Shown here piece by piece: positions 59,023-64,000 of a stretch of DNA of 64,000 bases (the first letter of the stretch is position 1; each line of letters begins with the position of its first letter). The notes under the pieces are model-generated. The model was not told the DNA's origin. It ran no database searches and saw only the letters and a program-made list of their open reading frames with translations. Made by a program: the position numbers and the translations under genes. Source of the DNA: Halorussus halophilus (GTDB lineage Archaea; Halobacteriota; Halobacteria; Halobacteriales; Haladaptataceae); assembly GCF_008831545.1 (NCBI RefSeq), contig NZ_CP044523.1, positions 1,860,001 through 1,924,000 on the forward strand, written 5' to 3'.

Positions 59023-60560
59023 CTCACGCGCACAAACCTGCCGGACCCACGCGGTGGCTCACGACGCTCGACCACCGCGACATCGGCCTGCTGTACGTCG
59101 CTTTCGGCCTTCTCGCGGGGTTCCTCGGCGGGTTCGACGCGCTGATGCTCAGGACCGACCTGCTCACGTCGCACGCCGACTTCTGGGGCCAGCGCACCTA
59201 CGACGCGCTCTTTACGACCCACGGACTCACCATGCTGTTCCTGTTCGCGGGGCCGGTCATCTTCGGCGTGGGTAACTACGTCGTCCCCCTGCTTGTCGGG
59301 GCGGACGACATGGCGTTTCCGCGCGTGAACGCCGTCGCCTTCTGGATGCTCCCACCCGCCGCGATGCTCCTCCGCGCGGGCATCGTGACGGACGTTCTCG
59401 GCTTCGAGTCGATTCGGCCGCCCGCAGTCGGGTGGACGCTGTACACCCCGATGACCGCCGAGATGCCGAACCCGGAAGTCGATTTGCTGTTGCTCGGCCT
59501 GCACCTTTCAGGGGTCAGCACCATCATGAGCGGAATCAACTTCGTCGTGACCATCGTCGAAGAACGCGACGACGAACGAGTCCCGTGGGCGGACCTCGAC
59601 ATCTTCTCGTGGACGATGCTGACCACGGGCGGACTGGTCGTCTTCGCGTTCCCGATGCTCGGCAGTGCCCTGCTCATGCTGCTGCTCGACCGAAACGTCG
59701 GCACGACGTTCTTCACGGTCGAAGGCGGCGGACCACTGCTCTGGCAACACCTGTTCTGGTTCTTCGGACACCCCGAGGTGTACATCCTCGTCCTACCGCC
59801 GATGGGGCTGGTGAGCCTGATTCTGCCGCGATTTTCGGGCCGGAAACTGTTCGGCAAGACCGCCGTGGTCTACTCGACGCTCGGCATCGGCGTCCTCGCG
59901 TTCGGTGTCTGGGCACACCACATGTTCGTTGCGGGTCTCGACCCCAGAATTCAGGCGAGTTTCATGGCCGTGACGCTCGCCATCGCGGTGCCGAGCGCCG
60001 TCAAGACGTTTAACTGGATTGCGACGATGTGGAACGGCAGAGTGCGACTCACCGCGCCGATGCTGTTCTGCGTGGGAGCCATCGCAAACTTTGTCGTCGG
60101 TGGCGTCACGGGCGTCTTTCTGGCGGCGATTCCCGTCGATGTACTGCTCCACGACACCTACTACGTGGTCGGACACTTCCACTTCATGCTCGTCGGCATG
60201 AGCGTCTACGGCCTGTTCGCGGGCGTCTACTACTGGTTCCCGCTGGTGACCGGCCGGATGTACGACGAGGGACTCGCGAAGTTGCACTTCTGGCTGACGC
60301 AAGTTGGCCTGCTGGTCGCCTTTTTCGTCATGCTGTTGCTCGGGATGGACGGTCTTCCACGGAGAATGGCGACGTATCCCTCACAGTTCGTGCCGCTCCA
60401 GCAGGTGGCGACGATTGGTGCGTACCTCATCGGACTCGCGCAGGTCTTCTGGGTCGGCAACGTCGTCTGGGGCCTGCTCGTCGGTCCCGAAGCAGCGACG
60501 GACCCGTGGGAGTTGGAGCGCGACGGACTGCTCACGACCGAATGGGAGGAAGAACGATGA
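59019..60560 (+). CDS. A-type heme-copper oxidase subunit I, stand-alone
   Basis: 513 residues. All catalytic residues seen: low-spin heme His68 (TTHGLT) and His388, high-spin heme His386 (GHFHF), copper B ligands His251, His300 and His301, and Tyr255 in HPEVY for the His-Tyr crosslink. Glu253 of that motif and Lys329 (VPSAVKTFNW) fit D- and K-type proton channels of class A1. About twelve helices. Subunit II (copper A) and III are not in this stretch. It overlaps the MFS gene upstream by 4 nt and a 21-codon ORF downstream by 4 nt. The electron donor is unknown. Confidence 0.92.
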   Translation: MTHAHKPAGPTRWLTTLDHRDIGLLYVAFGLLAGFLGGFDALMLRTDLLTSHADFWGQRTYDALFTTHGLTMLFLFAGPVIFGVGNYVVPLLVGADDMAFPRVNAVAFWMLPPAAMLLRAGIVTDVLGFESIRPPAVGWTLYTPMTAEMPNPEVDLLLLGLHLSGVSTIMSGINFVVTIVEERDDERVPWADLDIFSWTMLTTGGLVVFAFPMLGSALLMLLLDRNVGTTFFTVEGGGPLLWQHLFWFFGHPEVYILVLPPMGLVSLILPRFSGRKLFGKTAVVYSTLGIGVLAFGVWAHHMFVAGLDPRIQASFMAVTLAIAVPSAVKTFNWIATMWNGRVRLTAPMLFCVGAIANFVVGGVTGVFLAAIPVDVLLHDTYYVVGHFHFMLVGMSVYGLFAGVYYWFPLVTGRMYDEGLAKLHFWLTQVGLLVAFFVMLLLGMDGLPRRMATYPSQFVPLQQVATIGAYLIGLAQVFWVGNVVWGLLVGPEAATDPWELERDGLLTTEWEEER

Positions 60561-60622
60561 TTCGTCGTCTACAAACCGGGATTCCACCGCCACCAGGACC
60601 TCCCGGCCCCTCGACCCGCTGA
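60557..60622 (+). CDS. Tiny proline-rich ORF, 21 residues, coupled to oxidase
   Basis: ATG at 60557 overlaps the oxidase stop by 4 nt (ATGA), and TGA closes at 60622. It encodes MIRRLQTGIPPPPGPPGPSTR: basic start and proline-rich end, without a membrane helix. Tiny oxidase-associated subunits exist in archaeal oxidases, but those are membrane proteins. It could also be a translational coupling device or chance. Coding status uncertain. Confidence 0.4.
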   Translation: MIRRLQTGIPPPPGPPGPSTR

Positions 60623-60659
60623 CCGCTCGCACGACGACCGACCAACGTACTCACTCACA

Positions 60660-61070
60660 ATGCCATTTCCCGCAGAGTCGATACCAGACGGTGCCCTGTT
60701 CGCGCCACACCACTTCCTGTACGGGCTGTATCTGGTCCTGTTCAGATGCGCCCGGAAGTGGGACAATTACCCCAGGACGGAACCGCTCGTGGTCGCCGGA
60801 AGCGCCCTGTTCGCCCTGTTCGGTTGGGCGCACCTCTGGCGGTACTACCCAGTGGCGGGGGCGACAGTGTGCGTCGTCGGCACGCTCGGCACAGTCGTCG
60901 GCGGACTCGTCACGACCAAATACGGCCGCCGCTGGCAGTTGTTCGTCGTCTGGAGCGCGCTCGTCGCGCTGGACGACGCGATTTCCCACGCCTTCGGCGT
61001 CTGGACGCCGCTCGACTGGCTCTGGAACTTCGCGTGGCGACTCGGCGACAGTGCGGCACTGCTCGCCTGA
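60660..61070 (+). CDS. Small membrane protein of oxidase operon
   Basis: 136 residues, four membrane helices (about 12-30, 45-62, 70-90, 95-130). FAPHHFLYGLYLVLFRCARKW and WGAHLWRYYP-like GWAHLWRYYP are characteristic; the ending DDAISHAFGVWTPLDWLWNF contains His and Asp that could bind metal. I cannot name the family. It lies 99 nt after the oxidase stop on the same strand and is likely co-transcribed. Could be an assembly or quinol-side subunit. Confidence 0.7.
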   Translation: MPFPAESIPDGALFAPHHFLYGLYLVLFRCARKWDNYPRTEPLVVAGSALFALFGWAHLWRYYPVAGATVCVVGTLGTVVGGLVTTKYGRRWQLFVVWSALVALDDAISHAFGVWTPLDWLWNFAWRLGDSAALLA

Positions 61071-61169
61071 ACCGCTCCTGCGGGCTACGTGAGGACGGCG
61101 CGCGATGTCGCGCACCGCTCTGCCCACAGTGAACTGCGTCTTCGATTCCCGATTTTACGACTCCCGACC

Positions 61170-61649
61170 ATGACTGTGTACGAGACCACTATCCCCGGTG
61201 TCGGACGGAAGTACGAACTCGAAATCAGCGGCGACGAGCGACTCGCCGTCGTCGTCCACAACGACAGCAGACGCGACGTGTATCGGCGCTCGAAGCGCGG
61301 AGAAAACGAGAAGCTGTTCGGTCTCTCTGGCGCGGAAGCGCGCCGACTCGGGTCGATTCTGGAGGGCGCGTACTTCCAGCCAGTCGAACTCGACGCGCTG
61401 GACGTGCCGCTCGGCGACGCCATCATCGAGTGGTACGAACTGCCCGAAGACGCCACTCTCGTCGGCTCGTCGCTCGCCGAAGCAGACGTGTGGGGCGAGA
61501 CCGGCGCGACCGTCATCGCGGTTCAGCGCGGGTCGGAGACGCATCCGAGTCCGAACCCGGAGTTCGACCTGCGCGCTGGCGACGTGCTAGTCGCGGTCGG
61601 CTCTCGGGAAGAACAAGCGGCGCTGAGCGAACTCGTCCGGGGCGAGTAG
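61170..61649 (+). CDS. TrkA-C domain regulatory subunit of a cation/proton antiporter (KhtT-like)
   Basis: 159 residues. N-terminal part (about 1-75) of KhtT type (YETTIPGVGRKYELEISGDERL), C-terminal RCK_C/TrkA-C domain (about 75-159, FDLRAGDVLVAVGSREEQ). Binds nucleotides or ions and gates the antiporter encoded one base downstream. ATG at 61170 chosen since the KhtT start MTVYETTIPG is conserved. Same orientation and 1-nt gap with the antiporter show an operon. Confidence 0.88.
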   Translation: MTVYETTIPGVGRKYELEISGDERLAVVVHNDSRRDVYRRSKRGENEKLFGLSGAEARRLGSILEGAYFQPVELDALDVPLGDAIIEWYELPEDATLVGSSLAEADVWGETGATVIAVQRGSETHPSPNPEFDLRAGDVLVAVGSREEQAALSELVRGE

Positions 61650-61650
61650 C

Positions 61651-62901
61651 GTGTCACTTCCAATCAGCGTCGTCCTCGGCGTCGTGTTGTTCGCGCTGGC
61701 ACTGGCGGGCGCGCTCGCCGACAAACTCGGCCAGCCGGTTATCCCCGCGTACATCCTCGCCGGAATCGTCCTCGGGCCGAGCGCGCCGTCGCTCGTTCCC
61801 GGCGTCGTCGTGACGAGCGAGGGATTCGTCCACGCGTTCGCGGAACTGGGACTCGTCGCACTACTCTTCTTCCTCGGGGTCCACGTCGAACTCGACCGAT
61901 TGCTATCGAACTACCGACTCATCCTCGTGAACGGCCTGCTCGACTTCGTCGTCAACGTGGCTGTCGGCGTCGGCATCGGTCTGCTATTTGGCTTCGGTCT
62001 CGTCGAGACGCTGTTCGTCGCGGGGATGGTGTACATCTCCTCCAGCGCAATCGTCGGCAAGACACTGGTCGAGCGCGGGTGGGTCCTCGAAGCCGAGAGC
62101 GAGGCCATCTTCGGGACGCTCATCTTCGAAGACCTGGTCATCGCGCTCTACATCGCAGTCCTCTCGACGGTCGTCGTCCACGACGGCTCCGTGGTCGGCG
62201 CGCTCGCCTCTGTGTCGAAAGGTATCGCGTTCCTCGCCGTCGTCGCGCTCGTCGGTTGGTACGGTTCGAGCTACGTCGAGCGACTGCTCGACACCGCGGA
62301 CGACGAGCAGTTCCTCCTGCGCGTCCTCGCCGTCGCCACGCTCGTCGCCAGTGCCGCGACGTTCGTCGGCGTCAGCGTCGGCGTGACTGCCTTCTTCGTC
62401 GGCGCGACAGTCGGCCGTACCGACCTCGTCGAGCGCGTCGAGAAGCGACTGGACCCCGTTCGCGACCTCTTCGCCGCGGTGTTCTTCTTCTCCATCGGGT
62501 TGACGACGGAACTCTCCGCAGTGTTCGACGTGGCTGGACTGCTCGCGGTCGCAGTCGTCGCAACGACCGCCAGCAAGCTACTCAGCGGGACGCTCGGTGG
62601 CCACCTCTACGGACTCGACGCCCGCGGGTCGTTGCGGGTGGGCGTCGGCATGGTCGCGCGCGGCGAGTTCTCGCTGGTGCTGGCCGCGCTCGCTCGAACC
62701 GCCGGAACCGGGCGACTCGGCCGCATCGTTCCGGAGTTCGGCGTCGGCTACGTCCTCGTGATGAGCGTCTTCGGTACGCTGTTGCTCCGCCACGAAGGCC
62801 GACTCGCGGCCCTCAGCGGGGTCGCAGAACGGGGCACTGGTGTGGGCACGTTGACACGAGGCGAGCAATCGACCCGAACGCCGGAACCTAAACGACAGTG
62901 A
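61651..62901 (+). CDS. Cation/proton antiporter (KefB/KhtU, CPA2 family)
   Basis: 416 residues, GTG start 1 nt after the regulator stop. About 12-13 helices; GQPVIPAYILAGIVLGPSAPSLVP and ALLFFLGVHVELDRLL are family starts, VYISSSAIVGKTLVERGW the ion-binding region, VARGEFSLVLAALA the conserved late helix. No C-terminal RCK domain, consistent with the separate regulator. In KhtTU the role is K+/H+ exchange; ion specificity here is inferred. Basic short C-terminal tail. Confidence 0.9.
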   Translation: MSLPISVVLGVVLFALALAGALADKLGQPVIPAYILAGIVLGPSAPSLVPGVVVTSEGFVHAFAELGLVALLFFLGVHVELDRLLSNYRLILVNGLLDFVVNVAVGVGIGLLFGFGLVETLFVAGMVYISSSAIVGKTLVERGWVLEAESEAIFGTLIFEDLVIALYIAVLSTVVVHDGSVVGALASVSKGIAFLAVVALVGWYGSSYVERLLDTADDEQFLLRVLAVATLVASAATFVGVSVGVTAFFVGATVGRTDLVERVEKRLDPVRDLFAAVFFFSIGLTTELSAVFDVAGLLAVAVVATTASKLLSGTLGGHLYGLDARGSLRVGVGMVARGEFSLVLAALARTAGTGRLGRIVPEFGVGYVLVMSVFGTLLLRHEGRLAALSGVAERGTGVGTLTRGEQSTRTPEPKRQ

Positions 62902-62997
62902 GCCGACCTTTGCAGCGGTTGTGACGACCATACCGTCGAAAACAGTCCCGTAATTTTAGGCGGCCGCCTCGTTGAACACATTCCGAGGTGGTCATCG

Positions 62998-63396
62998 GTG
63001 AAAGAACAGTCACGGTTGAACGAATCGTCACTAGTGAACGAAGCATCGGTACTGAGTGAACGTCCCATGACAGCAACTGAATCCACCGACGTAGACTCCG
63101 AGCAGTGCATCGACCCCGAGACCGACCACAGGCCAGACGAGTCGGTCGAGGGAACCGAGAGCGACACCCAATCGACCCGAGTCAGGTTCTGGCTGACCAA
63201 CGACCTGCTGGCGTTCGCGATGAACGTCTCGCTGGCCATCGTCGTCGTCGCTGGCGGCGCAGGATTCCTCGACCTCGCGGCAGTTCCACTGGAGATGCGG
63301 TTGACCTACCTCACCATCGCGGGAGGGTCGGCCGTCTGGACGTTCGGACAACCGGCGTTCGAGACGTGGCGAGAGAACGGGCGCGGCGGTGCCTGA
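62998..63396 (+). CDS. Small membrane protein, two helices
   Basis: 132 residues from GTG at 62998; ATG at 63067 gives 109. N-terminal 60 residues acidic and disordered, then TM helices at about 68-90 and 97-115. A TATA-like AATTTTAGG at 62951-62959 would start transcription near 62980, permitting the GTG start. No family recognised. Its stop overlaps an upstream GTG of the PadR frame. Confidence 0.6.
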   Translation: MKEQSRLNESSLVNEASVLSERPMTATESTDVDSEQCIDPETDHRPDESVEGTESDTQSTRVRFWLTNDLLAFAMNVSLAIVVVAGGAGFLDLAAVPLEMRLTYLTIAGGSAVWTFGQPAFETWRENGRGGA

Positions 63397-63490
63397 CCGC
63401 AGGTTCCGACCGCCACGCCCGGTAGACAGGCCGGAAGTCGGGTTCGACCCCCGCGCGTGGTCTCGGCGGCAGACGCCGCCGGTGTTTGAG

Positions 63491-63859
63491 ATGGGTGTGA
63501 GAGAACAACCAATCGACGGCGCGGAATCGACTACTGAACAGCCAGCCTCGGCGCGCCCGCTTACAGAAATGACCGGGTTTCAGCGGAATCTGCTGCTCGC
63601 CATCGCGTCGCTCGAAGGCACGAACCCGAACGGCGTCGAGGTCAAGCGAACGTTGGAGCAACACTACGACGAAGAACTCAACGAAGGGCGACTCTACCAG
63701 AATCTCCGAGAGCTGCTGGCGAGTGGTGACGTCGAAAAGCTCCCGCTCGACGGGCGGACGAACGCGTACTATCTGACCGACAAAGGCCGCGAGCGACTGC
63801 TCGCACACAGACAGTGGGCCGACGACTGCTTGACCGAAGAGACGAGCGCAGACGAGTAA
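63491..63859 (+). CDS. PadR-family transcriptional regulator
   Basis: 122 residues from ATG at 63491 (GTG at 63389 would add 34 residues that look non-conserved). Core wHTH from about 27: TGFQRNLLLAIASLEGTNPNG, YDEELNEGRLYQNLRELLASGDVEK, NAYYLTDKGRERLLAH. Haloarchaeal PadR proteins bind as dimers and control small sets of genes. Neighbouring membrane proteins may be its targets (inference). Confidence 0.82.
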   Translation: MGVREQPIDGAESTTEQPASARPLTEMTGFQRNLLLAIASLEGTNPNGVEVKRTLEQHYDEELNEGRLYQNLRELLASGDVEKLPLDGRTNAYYLTDKGRERLLAHRQWADDCLTEETSADE

Positions 63860-63882
63860 GCGGTGGCGGTACTGTTCGAACG

Positions 63883-64000
63883 ATGGTACTCAAAGACATT
63901 TTTTCGACGATAGATCGGATGACAGACGGAAAACCCGACGACTCACAGACAGCCGGGGACAGTGCGACAGACGACGCCGAACCGACGAGCGACCCCGAAG
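63883..64000 (+). CDS. Start of an unidentified protein, cut by window end
   Basis: ATG at 63883, 39 codons visible: MVLKDIFSTIDRMTDGKPDD then a very acidic Ser/Thr/Asp-rich stretch, open to the window edge. Lies 23 nt after the PadR stop. Too short to identify; the acidic linker suggests a following folded or membrane domain. Confidence 0.55.
   Translation, partial: MVLKDIFSTIDRMTDGKPDDSQTAGDSATDDAEPTSDPE

Noticed and set aside
1-64000. CRISPR arrays or complete insertion sequences
   Set aside because: No regularly spaced repeats with unique spacers and no transposase motif were seen anywhere in the window.

Overview
The window is chromosomal DNA of a halophilic archaeon (class Halobacteria). 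The evidence is high GC, strongly acidic proteins, an archaeal-type tRNA-Glu(CTC), TATA boxes about 27 nt before start codons (leaderless transcripts), Tat signals with lipoboxes on exported proteins, and typical haloarchaeal families (Bat-like PAS/GAF sensor, TrmB, ThyX, MptE, DUF5827). No rRNA, CRISPR array or complete insertion sequence was seen. The gene content and the 713-residue cyclodextrin glucanotransferase resemble Haloferax/Halogeometricum-type heterotrophs, but the genus cannot be fixed from the sequence.

Layout. 1-4.1 kb: a truncated multi-PAS/GAF sensor and a short-chain dehydrogenase. 4.1-6.8 kb: a gene-poor, repeat-rich, lower-GC stretch ending in a zinc-finger HNH nuclease next to tRNA-Glu. 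7-14 kb: a membrane-anchored winged-helix protein, an amidohydrolase, an SDR, a giant FAD/Fe-S oxidoreductase and a divergent Lrp/AsnC regulator. 13.9-15.4 kb: a free-standing LAGLIDADG-type gene of foreign composition beside thyX. 15.5-25 kb: an MBL hydrolase, a small ATPase operon, an orphan pstS, a TMEM175-like channel, two unlike superoxide dismutases in tandem, a thiol-redox pair, and a photolyase.

25-38.3 kb is a complete alpha-glucan module. A TrmB regulator, a cytoplasmic GH13 cyclomaltodextrinase-like enzyme, a GH15 glucoamylase, an ABC importer (ATPase, Tat lipoprotein binding protein, two permeases) and a Tat-exported cyclodextrin glucanotransferase together suggest that starch is converted to cyclodextrins outside, imported, linearised and cut to glucose inside. 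A serine esterase closes the block.

38.3-44.7 kb holds oxidoreductases (FMN hydroxyacid oxidase, SDR, F420/LLM enzyme, quinone oxidoreductase), a VOC protein, an EamA exporter and two tiny convergent genes, one apparently broken. 44.8-46.7 kb is a pterin/folate pair (mptE, folP). 46.8-52.8 kb is mixed (histidine kinase, TrmJ-like methylase, PAP2, BrkB/YihY, hypotheticals).

52.8-63.9 kb is almost entirely plus-strand and mostly membrane proteins with 4-nt overlaps: DUF389, a membrane hypothetical, a Ycf48-like lipoprotein, an ArsP/UPF0718-type permease with an embedded YHS-like metal site behind a hairpin-rich leader, an MFS protein, a lone A-type cytochrome oxidase subunit I, a 21-codon ORF, and a KhtTU-like cation/proton antiporter with its regulatory subunit. 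The strongest leads for new biology are this permease/oxidase chain, the repeat-rich HNH locus, and the CxxC membrane protein coupled to a DsbA-like lipoprotein.
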